A stretch of DNA of 20,940 bases from JAJFVC01 sp039698075. Lineage in GTDB: Bacteria > Planctomycetota > Planctomycetia > Pirellulales > Thermoguttaceae. The notes under the pieces are model-generated. The model saw only the letters and a list, made by a program, of their open reading frames with translations. It made no database searches and was not told the DNA's origin. Of this stretch, positions 8,083-14,330 are shown in pieces; positions within the stretch are counted from its first letter, which is position 1; each line of letters begins with the position of its first letter. Position numbers and translations under genes: made by a program. The stretch lies in NCBI GenBank assembly GCA_039698075.1, contig JBDKTJ010000142.1, positions 1-20,940 on the forward strand. The letters run 5' to 3'.

Positions 8083-9842
8083 TATCGAATGCCTCGCGGC
8101 TCTCTTGCGTGATAGTGCGTGTGCAGCAGTTCGTGGGCGCGTTCGGTGCCCGGCCCGCCCAAGTACGAACTGTACACCTCTTCGATGGCCGGGTTTTCGT
8201 AGGACTTACGGAGTTTTTTCTTGCTGTCGATCGAGTACAGCGCCGACGCCCGGCGACGGAGCAGATCGGGATCGAGCACGTTGACGCCGGGGGGCGGATA
8301 GGGTTGTCCACCGCCGCCGACGCAACCGCCGGGGCAGGCCATGACTTCGATCACGTGGAACGGCTCGCCCGCCTTGATCTTGTCCAGCAGGATTTTCGCG
8401 TTGGTCAGGCCGTTGGCCACGCCCACATGGATGTTCTGGTCGCCGATGGCCACGTAGGTCTCGCGCAGACCCTCGACCGCCCGGACCTCGGTGAAATCGA
8501 GCCGATCGGCGGGCCGCCCGGTGACCAATTCGCTGGCCGCCCGGAGGGTCGCCTCCATCACGCCGCCGGTGCAGCCGAAAATGTCGCCGGCGCCGCTGGC
8601 CAATCCCAACGGGGCGTCGAACTCGCCCGGCGGCAGCGACGTGAACTCGATCCCGTAGCACTTGATCATCCAAATCAGTTCCCGCGTGGTCAGCACCGCG
8701 TCGGTGTACGGCGTGCCGTCGGCCATGCGATGCTCGGGCCGCTCGGCCTCGAACTTTTTGGCGACGCACGGCATCACGGCCACGACGAAAATCTTCTTGG
8801 GATCGATGCCGGTCTTCTCGGCGTAATACGTTTTGACCAGCGCCGACATCATGCTCATCGGCGAGCGGCACGTCGAGGCGTGCGGAATCAGTTCGGGATA
8901 GAATTTCTCCAGAAAACTAATCCAGCCCGGCGAGCATGACGTGATCATCGGCAGCGGGCCCTCTTTCAGCCGCGTGAGGAACTCGTGCGCTTCCTCGATG
9001 ATCGTCAGGTCGGCCGCGAAATCGGTGTCGAACACCCGATCGAACCCGAGCCGCCGCAGGGCCGTGACCATCTGAGCGGTGGCCGGCGTACCGGGCGGAA
9101 GTCCGAACCCTTCGCCGATGGCGGCGCGAATCGAGGGGGCCGTCTGCACCACCACGTGCATCTCGGGATCGGCGATGGCCTCCCAAACCGGGCCGGCGCT
9201 TCGCTTTTCGATGAACGCGGCCGTCGGACAGACGTTGATGCACTGGCCGCATTGGATACAGACGGAATCGTCCATGTTGGCCAGATGGGCGGGCGCGACC
9301 ACCGTGTGGAACCCTCGCCCGTGCTGACTCAAATTGTTCACGCCCTGAATCTCGGCGCACACCCGGACGCAACGGCCGCACAGGACGCATTTTTCGCTAT
9401 CGCGGACCACCGAATGGCTCGACAACTCGATCGGAAACCGCTTGCGTTTTCCCTCGAAATGCCGGGCTCGAACGCCCATCGAATAGGCCAGGTTTTGCAA
9501 TTCGCAATCGCCGTCGCGGTCGCAAGTTTGGCAATCTTTCGGATGGTTGTCCAACAGCAACTCGACAATGTCGCGCCGGGCTTGGCGGATGGCCGGCGAG
9601 TTAGTCTGCACCTCCATGCCTTCCCAAACTTGCGTGCTGCACGCGGTCATGTAAAAGCCCATGCCCTTGACGTCCACCACGCAAACGCGGCACGACCCGG
9701 CCAAACTCAAATCGGGATGGTAGCAGAGCCGAGGGATGTGGATCCCAAGCTGCTCGGCCGCTTCCATGATGGTCGTGCCGACGTCGACCGTGATCGACAC
9801 GTCGTCGATTTTCAGGGAGATCTTTTTATTATTTTTTCCCAT
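8082..9842 (-). CDS. hydA: [FeFe]-hydrogenase catalytic subunit HydA (trimeric, NAD-linked type)
   Basis: 586 residues. Domains in order: a plant-type [2Fe-2S] domain (C40, C51, C54, C68); a His-Cys3 [4Fe-4S] site (H100, C104, C107, C113); two ferredoxin-type [4Fe-4S] motifs (C152/155/158/162 and C195/198/201/205); the H-cluster domain with L1 TSCSPGW (301-307), L2 MPCVAKKFE (357-365) and L3 EVMACPGGCVGGGGQP (499-514); and a C-terminal small-subunit domain ending LLHTHYHAR. It reduces protons or oxidises H2, exchanging electrons through HydB/HydC with NAD(H) and perhaps ferredoxin. L1 has Ser304 where the usual motif has a second Cys. There is no extra C-terminal [2Fe-2S] domain. ATG 9842 was chosen; a GTG directly before it is possible. 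It shares a stop/start overlap with hydC and is separated from hydB by the transposase element. No hydEFG genes are nearby. Confidence 0.96.
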   Translation of the reverse strand: MGKNNKKISLKIDDVSITVDVGTTIMEAAEQLGIHIPRLCYHPDLSLAGSCRVCVVDVKGMGFYMTACSTQVWEGMEVQTNSPAIRQARRDIVELLLDNHPKDCQTCDRDGDCELQNLAYSMGVRARHFEGKRKRFPIELSSHSVVRDSEKCVLCGRCVRVCAEIQGVNNLSQHGRGFHTVVAPAHLANMDDSVCIQCGQCINVCPTAAFIEKRSAGPVWEAIADPEMHVVVQTAPSIRAAIGEGFGLPPGTPATAQMVTALRRLGFDRVFDTDFAADLTIIEEAHEFLTRLKEGPLPMITSCSPGWISFLEKFYPELIPHASTCRSPMSMMSALVKTYYAEKTGIDPKKIFVVAVMPCVAKKFEAERPEHRMADGTPYTDAVLTTRELIWMIKCYGIEFTSLPPGEFDAPLGLASGAGDIFGCTGGVMEATLRAASELVTGRPADRLDFTEVRAVEGLRETYVAIGDQNIHVGVANGLTNAKILLDKIKAGEPFHVIEVMACPGGCVGGGGQPYPPPGVNVLDPDLLRRRASALYSIDSKKKLRKSYENPAIEEVYSSYLGGPGTERAHELLHTHYHAREPRGIR

Positions 9843-9873
9843 CACTGGCTTTCTTGTCGCTTCGTATCCATTC

Positions 9874-9905
9874 CACTGTCTTTATATCTATAAATATTGG
9901 ATGTC
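9874..9905 (-). promoter_or_regulatory. AT-rich possible promoter upstream of hydA
   Basis: On the minus strand an unusually AT-rich stretch contains TATAGA and TATAAA (TATAAA at 9886-9881), about 40 bases before ATG 9842. No convincing -35 box is present. It could give hydA-hydC its own transcription start now that the transposase element lies between them and hydB. Confidence 0.25.
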
Positions 9906-9966
9906 GCGTGTAGGTGTGTCGGATGCGTATGTATTTCCATCGGGTGTTTGTTGCGCTTATTTTTGC

Positions 9967-10026
9967 ACGCCCGTTCACAGGCGTTGTCCGCCGCAGGCGG
10001 TATTAGCCCCGTGCTTTAGCACGGGG
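9967..10026 (+). repeat. Left three-hairpin module of REP-like element
   Basis: Three consecutive hairpins. 9967-9984: 7-bp stem with one C-A mismatch and a TTCA loop. 9988-10000: CCGCC-GCA-GGCGG. 10007-10026: CCCCGTGC-TTTA-GCACGGGG, a perfect 8-bp stem. The linkers are 3 and 6 bases. The same module occurs in opposite orientation at 10587-10645, sharing TTGTCCGCCG, AGGCGGT and TTAG. Stems without T-tracts argue against simple terminators. This is the structure expected of REP/BIME DNA next to a Y1 transposase. Confidence 0.85.
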
Positions 10027-10052
10027 GAGATGGCTACAAACAACATCGTTGG

Positions 10053-10508
10053 TCACGCCCGTTCACGGGCGTCCTGGTCGCACTCCAACTCAGCAAATCG
10101 CTCTAATCTTTCAAACGTTTTTCCTTCGGTATGATGTTTTCTTTGGTTCCGCACGTACGCCTTTACCCAATCCAAATCGCCGGTTCCAAAACTCACAACG
10201 CCATATCCAGCTTGCCACTGAATAACTTTGCCGTGAGGGCCTAGTTGTTTATTCACCTCATGGGATGAATCGCCCTTCCATTGGCCGATCCGTTCACTAA
10301 CAACAACCGTCGGTTGAATGGTGACGACCAGGTGGATATGAGTTTCCGTGCCTCCTATTTCGTGAAAAAATACGCTACTCTCGGCGAGTACACGTTGTTT
10401 AATATACCGATGCACCAGCGGTTCAACCGTCGGCGTCAATAAAGGCAAACTCGCTTTCGTGTGCCACGTGACGTGCAAGTTGATTTCACTGTAGTAATTG
10501 TGCGGCAT
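10053..10508 (-). CDS. IS200-like Y1 (HUH) transposase, probable RAYT
   Basis: 151 residues, the usual size of a single-domain Y1 transposase. It nicks and rejoins single-stranded DNA at hairpin ends through a phosphotyrosine intermediate. The metal-binding HUH motif is H57-I-H59 (THIHLVV). The catalytic tyrosine is probably Y118 in WVKAYVRNQRKHH, a typical IS200-family pattern, and WQAGYGVVSF at 98-107 is also characteristic. ATG 10508 was chosen because MPHNYYSEINLHVTWHTK is the family N-terminus and AGGA lies upstream; a longer frame would read through a repeat. The last codons (DARERA and stop) are encoded by the hairpin at 10055-10072. There is no accessory tnpB. It looks intact. Flanking REP-like hairpins favour a REP-associated (RAYT) enzyme over a plain IS200. 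Confidence 0.88.
   Translation of the reverse strand: MPHNYYSEINLHVTWHTKASLPLLTPTVEPLVHRYIKQRVLAESSVFFHEIGGTETHIHLVVTIQPTVVVSERIGQWKGDSSHEVNKQLGPHGKVIQWQAGYGVVSFGTGDLDWVKAYVRNQRKHHTEGKTFERLERFAELECDQDARERA
10055..10072 (+). repeat. Hairpin at the 3' end of the transposase gene
   Basis: ACGCCCG-TTCA-CGGGCGT, a perfect 7-bp stem. It differs at a single base from the outermost left hairpin (9967-9984), so the two are near-identical direct repeats 88 bases apart. It overlaps the last transposase codons and part of the stop codon. Confidence 0.8.
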
Positions 10509-10536
10509 CGGATATTTTCCTCTACACGCCTCCTGG

Positions 10537-10555
10537 AGGCCCGTAAAACGGGCCT
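10537..10555 (-). repeat. Hairpin in the transposase leader
   Basis: AGGCCCGT-AAA-ACGGGCCT, a perfect 8-bp stem 29 bases before the transposase ATG. It is the right-hand counterpart of the hairpin at 10055-10072. In the mRNA it would fold upstream of the ribosome site and may limit expression. Confidence 0.8.
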
Positions 10556-10586
10556 GACCATCCAACTACTTCATCGTTTCTCCGTC

Positions 10587-10645
10587 CCCGGCGTAAACGC
10601 CGGGTCTAACACCGCCTTCGGCGGACAAGGGGCGTAAACGCCCCT
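10587..10645 (-). repeat. Right three-hairpin module of REP-like element
   Basis: CCCGGCG-TAAA-CGCCGGG (10587-10604), CCGCC-TTC-GGCGG (10612-10624) and AGGGGCG-TAAA-CGCCCCT (10628-10645), with linkers of 7 and 3 bases. Reverse-complemented, it matches the left module at about 35 of 46 aligned positions from TTGTCCGCCG onward. Six of the mismatches are three compensatory base-pair changes in one stem, whose TTTA loop is unchanged. Confidence 0.85.
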
Positions 10646-10647
10646 CT

Positions 10648-10683
10648 GTTCACTCTGGTTGCGGCGTTCACTCTGGCCGCGGC
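10648..10683. repeat. Two-copy 18-base tandem repeat
   Basis: GTTCACTCTGGTTGCGGC is followed directly by GTTCACTCTGGCCGCGGC (16 of 18 identical). It abuts the right hairpin module. GTTCAC also occurs in the TTCA-loop hairpins on the left. The remaining bases to the hydB stop (10684-10785) show no gene or clear signal. Confidence 0.75.
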
Positions 10684-10785
10684 CCAGGAAACCATAACCG
10701 AATTCGAAATAGCGTTTAATCGCGATATTCCGAGAACTGTCAGCTTCCGGCTATTCCTCTTGTCTAATCCCTAATCCCTCTCCAA

Positions 10786-12981
10786 TTACAATCTCTTGAC
10801 CGCGCCAAACTTGCACACTTCAAAACACTTTCCGCATTTGATGCAACGCAACTGGTCGATCACGTGGGGCTCTTTGCGCACTCCGGAAATGCACGTGACC
10901 GGACAATTTCGGGCGCACACCGTGCAGCCGACGCATTTTTCGGGATCGATCTCGTAGCGAATCAACGCCTTGCATTTGTGAGCCGGGCAACGACGCTCGG
11001 TCACGTGGGCCACGTATTCGTCGTGGAAATGCTCCAGCGTGCTCAGCACCGGATTGGCCGCCGCGCGACCCAGTCCGCACAACGACGTGCGCTTCATCAG
11101 CATCCCCAACCGCTTCAGTTTGTCGAGGTCTTCGAGCGTCCCGCTGCCGGTCGTGATGCGTTCGAGGATTTCCAGCATCCGGGTCGTGCCTTCGCGGCAG
11201 GGCGTGCACTTGCCGCACGACTCGTCCTGCGAGAAGGTCATAAAAAACTTCGCGATGTCGACCATGCAGTCGTCTTCATCGAGGATAATCATGCCGCCGC
11301 TGCCCATGATCGAGCCGGCCTTGACCAGGCTGTCGAAATCGACGGCCAGGTCGATCCACTTGGCGGGAATGCAGCCGCCGGCCGGTCCGCCGGTTTGAAT
11401 GGATTTCAGTTGCTTTCCGCCGGCAGGTCCGCCGCCGATTTCGTAGACGACCGTGTGCAGCGTAGTGCCCATCGGCACCTCGACCAGCCCGGTGTGACGG
11501 ATTTTTCCGGCCAAGGCGAACACTTTGGTGCCGCCGCTCTTTTCGGTGCCGATCCGCGCGAACCACTCGGCGCCGTAGTTGATCACCGCCGGAACGTTGG
11601 CGAACGTTTCGACGTTATTGATCACCGTGGGCTTGCCCCAGAGTCCGCGTTCGGTCGGATACGGCGGACGGACGCGCGGCTGCCCTCGCTTGCCTTCGAT
11701 CGAATGGATCAGGGCCGTCTCTTCGCCGCAGACAAACGCGCCGGCGCCCAGACGGATCTGCAAATCGAAATCGAAACCGGAGCCCAGGATATTTTTGCCC
11801 AACAGGCCCCACTCGTGGCACTGCTGGATGGCCCGCTCGATGCGACGGATGGCCATCGGATATTCGGCCCGGACGTAGAAGAACCCTTGATGGGCGCCGA
11901 TGGCGAAACCGCCGATGATCATGCCTTCGAGCACGTTCAGCGGATCGCTTTCCAACATACTGCGGTCCATGAACGCGCCGGGGTCGCCTTCGTCGGCGTT
12001 GCAGATCAGGTAGTGAACCGGATCGGCCGCCGCGGCGCCCATTTTCCATTTCTGGCCGGTCAAAAACCCTCCGCCGCCCCGACCGCGAAGTTTCGACTTC
12101 GTGATTTCCGAGATAACCCATTGCGGGTCGCCCTTGTCGAGCACTTTGGCCAGCGCCTGAAACCCGCGATAGTGGAAATATTCCTCGATGCTGTCGGGGT
12201 CGATCACGCCGTTGTGGCGCAAGGCCACGCGGCTTTGGCGATTGAAAAACGCCACGTCGCCGTACAGCTCCAAGAACTTTCGGCCCACCGTTTTGCCGGG
12301 CACTTCCAACCGCTGGACCGGATGGCCGCCCTGCAAATGCTCGCGGATGATCTCGTCCAGGTCCTTTTCGTCTTTGAGACGATACAAAATCTTGTCGGGG
12401 CGAACCAACAGGTGCGAGTATTGGCCCGACTCGGCCGTGTTGCACGCGCCGAAACAACTGGCCCGGGTGACCGACACGCGATCGGCCGAAAGCCCCGCGG
12501 CGTGAAGTTTTTCGGACAGCAACTGATCGAACGGCTTATCGCCCTTCCAACCGCATCGGGCGCTGCCGCAGATGAGCAACTCGTAGGCGGCCAGCTTTTC
12601 GACCGGTCCGTCCAACACGTGGTCCAACACCGGATGGCCTTGTTGGATGTGCTGGGTGAAGATTTCGTGGACCAACGCCCGATCGACCCGCTCGTACTTG
12701 ACCGGCATTTGACCGGGCACCAACACGCCGACGATCGGCTCGCGGCTGCAACGGCCCGTGCAACCGGTTTGATGCAACACGATGTCGGTTCGACCCGACG
12801 CGGCGATGTGTTTTCGGAATTCGTCGGCGACTTGATCGCTGCCGGCGGCCTGCTCGCACGTGGCCGATCCGACCTGAATTCGGATGGGATTGCCGGCTTC
12901 TCGTTTTTGAAGCGACTGTTCGGCCCTCTTGACCAATACGTCGAGCTGCTGGAAGACTTTCGTGGCCACGGACGCCCCCAA
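10786..12981 (-). CDS. hydB: NuoF/HydB-like flavoprotein subunit of NAD-linked [FeFe]-hydrogenase
   Basis: 731 residues, longer than the roughly 626-residue Thermotoga HydB. Residues 32-120 are a thioredoxin-like ferredoxin domain with only three Cys (C42, C74, C78). Residues 133-220 are a second such domain with the full set (C138, C143, C176, C180). The NuoF core follows: GRGGGGFLTGQKW 300-312 (FMN), NADEGDPGAF 328-337, GAGAFVCGEETALI 412-425, SIEGKRGQPRVRPP 427-440, and the [4Fe-4S] ligands C589, C592, C595 and C635. C665/C670 (CPAHKC) is a probable extra metal site. Two ferredoxin motifs end the protein (C683/686/689/693 and C713/716/719/723). It oxidises or reduces NAD(H) and passes electrons to HydA. 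The start is uncertain: TTG 12981, or GTG 12969 with a G-rich tract just upstream. Confidence 0.94.
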   Translation of the reverse strand: MGASVATKVFQQLDVLVKRAEQSLQKREAGNPIRIQVGSATCEQAAGSDQVADEFRKHIAASGRTDIVLHQTGCTGRCSREPIVGVLVPGQMPVKYERVDRALVHEIFTQHIQQGHPVLDHVLDGPVEKLAAYELLICGSARCGWKGDKPFDQLLSEKLHAAGLSADRVSVTRASCFGACNTAESGQYSHLLVRPDKILYRLKDEKDLDEIIREHLQGGHPVQRLEVPGKTVGRKFLELYGDVAFFNRQSRVALRHNGVIDPDSIEEYFHYRGFQALAKVLDKGDPQWVISEITKSKLRGRGGGGFLTGQKWKMGAAAADPVHYLICNADEGDPGAFMDRSMLESDPLNVLEGMIIGGFAIGAHQGFFYVRAEYPMAIRRIERAIQQCHEWGLLGKNILGSGFDFDLQIRLGAGAFVCGEETALIHSIEGKRGQPRVRPPYPTERGLWGKPTVINNVETFANVPAVINYGAEWFARIGTEKSGGTKVFALAGKIRHTGLVEVPMGTTLHTVVYEIGGGPAGGKQLKSIQTGGPAGGCIPAKWIDLAVDFDSLVKAGSIMGSGGMIILDEDDCMVDIAKFFMTFSQDESCGKCTPCREGTTRMLEILERITTGSGTLEDLDKLKRLGMLMKRTSLCGLGRAAANPVLSTLEHFHDEYVAHVTERRCPAHKCKALIRYEIDPEKCVGCTVCARNCPVTCISGVRKEPHVIDQLRCIKCGKCFEVCKFGAVKRL

Positions 12982-12990
12982 ACAATGGAA

Positions 12991-13007
12991 TGCGACAAAA
13001 CGTCGCA
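12991..13007. promoter_or_regulatory. Palindrome in the hydB leader, candidate operator or hairpin
   Basis: TGCGAC-AAAAC-GTCGCA, a perfect 6-bp dyad with a 5-base centre, 9 bases before the TTG start of hydB. It falls just downstream of the predicted transcription start, so it could be a repressor site or an mRNA hairpin near the ribosome site. It does not match the Rex operator pattern known for redox control of hydrogenases. Confidence 0.4.
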
Positions 13008-13026
13008 GGTGCTTGGAAAGACACTG

Positions 13027-13055
13027 ATTTCAACACAAACCGAGCCGGCTGTAAA
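13027..13055 (-). promoter_or_regulatory. Candidate promoter of the hydrogenase operon
   Basis: On the minus strand: TTTACA (13055-13050), a 17-base spacer, then TGAAAT (13032-13027). The -35 matches five of six consensus bases and the -10 four of six. It leaves a leader of about 40 bases before hydB. Confidence 0.4.
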
Positions 13056-13155
13056 GTGGTGTAAAACAGGCCCCGCCACGGCTGTACGAGTCCTCCAGCC
13101 CGGCGATTCGACAAGTTTTGTGGTTTTGCGGCAAAAATATTTTTCTTACGGTTTT

Positions 13156-14100
13156 TCAGCACCCCTCATGATCGGTAGGCCCACCAACCTGCAAAATGCC
13201 GACGATCGTGAACACGATGCCCGCCAGCAACCAAAGATTAGGCGGCTCGCGGAAGATCAACATCCCGGCGACCGAGGCCATGGCCACCTGCGAGGCGTTG
13301 ACCAAATTGGCCCGAAGCACGGTGATGTGTTGCAACCCCAGGATGAAGGAGAGGAATCCGACGAGGTTCAATCCGCCCGCCCCGAGCATCAACCACCATT
13401 GCAAACCCGGCGTGGCCAGGATGCCGTCCACGCCAAGCCGAGCCAGACACAGCGGGCCCAAGGCGATCGCGCCGGTGAAGGGGATCCAAAAACCGACGGC
13501 CACCGGGGCAATGGTCCGTTTCACGGAACGTCGGACGGCGATGGACAAGATGCCCGAACTGGCGCCGGCCACCCCGGAGGCCAGAACCGCCAAGAGAAGC
13601 ATCGTCGCGCTGGCCGTCGCGACGACCGGTCCGGCCGTTTCGGCGCCTTTGCCCAACAACATCAAGGCGACGGCCAACACGGACATCGCCGTGAGAGACC
13701 GCCGCGCAACCCGTTCGCCCAGCCACAGCCAGCCCAAAATCGCCCCGCAAACGATCACGGCTCCGAAATACACCGGAATCGTGACGGACAACCCCACCAT
13801 GCCGAAAGCCCATTGGGCGCACATGTTGCCGATCAACTGAAGCTGAAACCCGGCGGCCAGCAGTTCCCAAAGCCCCCGGCCCGACGGCAGCCCCTTCCGT
13901 CGCCGGACGACCATGCCCAAAACCCAGGGCGCCAACAGAATCGTGGTGATGGCCTCGCGATTGAACACCGCCCAAACCACGTCGCACCGCAGGGCGGACA
14001 ATTCCCGCATGCAGATGTTCGACAGCGTATAGGCCAGGGCCGACACCAGACAATAAAAGGCGCCGCGCAGGACCAACGGTTTGTTCGAGGATTCAGGCAA
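13156..14100 (-). CDS. EamA/DMT-superfamily transporter
   Basis: About 314 residues with roughly ten hydrophobic helices arranged as two EamA repeats. The first begins LRGAFYCLVSALAYTLSN and the second near TASATMLLLAVLASGVAG; the end of each repeat shows the usual LGWLWLGERVA and MLIFREPPNLWLLAGI, followed by a last helix (VFTIVGILQVGG). Such proteins export or import small metabolites; the substrate cannot be inferred. The open frame extends up to a GTG at 14277, but that would lie upstream of a good promoter at 14154-14183, so I place the start near TTG 14100. The start is tentative, since no ribosome site is visible. It is divergent from recA. It ends 174 bases before hydB on the same strand. 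Confidence 0.82.
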   Translation of the reverse strand: MPESSNKPLVLRGAFYCLVSALAYTLSNICMRELSALRCDVVWAVFNREAITTILLAPWVLGMVVRRRKGLPSGRGLWELLAAGFQLQLIGNMCAQWAFGMVGLSVTIPVYFGAVIVCGAILGWLWLGERVARRSLTAMSVLAVALMLLGKGAETAGPVVATASATMLLLAVLASGVAGASSGILSIAVRRSVKRTIAPVAVGFWIPFTGAIALGPLCLARLGVDGILATPGLQWWLMLGAGGLNLVGFLSFILGLQHITVLRANLVNASQVAMASVAGMLIFREPPNLWLLAGIVFTIVGILQVGGPTDHEGC

Positions 14101-14153
14101 CGGGAGACGCAGGGTTCGAGGTCCAATCGGAATGTTTGGCCGCCAGGCCTGTG

Positions 14154-14183
14154 AGTGTATCCGACGCTTCCCCCCCTCGTCAA
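14154..14183 (-). promoter_or_regulatory. Sigma-70-type promoter of the EamA transporter gene
   Basis: On the minus strand: TTGACG (14183-14178), an 18-base spacer, then TACACT (14159-14154). Its position excludes the long N-terminal extension of the transporter frame. The rest of the 14101-14330 divergent region holds the recA promoter and nothing else I can recognise. Confidence 0.6.
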
Positions 14184-14249
14184 ATCCGTCGGCGATCGGT
14201 AAGATCAGCCATCGTTGTGGGGGGAGACCGCGGAAGGACCGCGTTCCTC

Positions 14250-14278
14250 TTGCCTTCCGCAACGGTTTTCGATACACT
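14250..14278 (+). promoter_or_regulatory. Sigma-70-type promoter of recA
   Basis: TTGCCT (14250-14255), a 17-base spacer, then TACACT (14273-14278), about 52 bases before ATG 14331. I saw no LexA box of the Gram-positive (GAACnnnnGTTC) or Escherichia (CTGTn8ACAG) type around it. Confidence 0.55.
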
Positions 14279-14330
14279 GCTCATACGTTCACTACCTCCA
14301 CCCTTCTTCCATTCATATTCTTTCACGCTC

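Larger units (their letters stand above)
9967..10645 (-). mobile_element. REP/BIME-like element: Y1 transposase gene between inverted hairpin modules
   Basis: A 679-base unit in the hydrogenase operon. It comprises the IS200-like transposase gene (10053-10508), a single hairpin at each flank (10055-10072 and 10537-10555), and outside these the inverted three-hairpin modules (9967-10026 and 10587-10645). All clear left-side loops read TTTA or TTCA on the plus strand, and all right-side loops read that way on the minus strand, so the whole is mirror-symmetric about the gene. Whether the unit moves as a whole, or only the small repeats do, cannot be read from one copy. No target-site duplication was seen, as expected for Y1 elements. 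Confidence 0.65.

Noticed and set aside
10007..10026. Rho-independent terminator of hydB or the transposase gene
   Set aside because: The stem is strong but no T-tract follows on either strand, and a near-copy occurs in inverted orientation on the other side of the gene. It fits a repeat better.
9967..10645. CRISPR array
   Set aside because: The repeated units are hairpins of differing sequence in two orientations with 3-7-base linkers inside each module. There are no unique spacers of constant length and no cas genes.
7555..12981. Respiratory complex I fragment (nuoE, nuoF, nuoG)
   Set aside because: The NuoG-like subunit carries L1, L2 and L3 H-cluster motifs and a hydrogenase small-subunit tail, and no membrane nuo genes are present.
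10864..14154. A 1096-codon open frame on the plus strand
   Set aside because: It is antisense to hydB and the EamA gene, which have complete family motifs. Its composition (long runs of Arg, Gln, His, Asp) is typical of a shadow frame in GC-rich DNA.
14101..14330. LexA (SOS) box upstream of recA
   Set aside because: No GAACnnnnGTTC, CTGTn8ACAG or GTTCn7GTTC pattern was found near the promoter.
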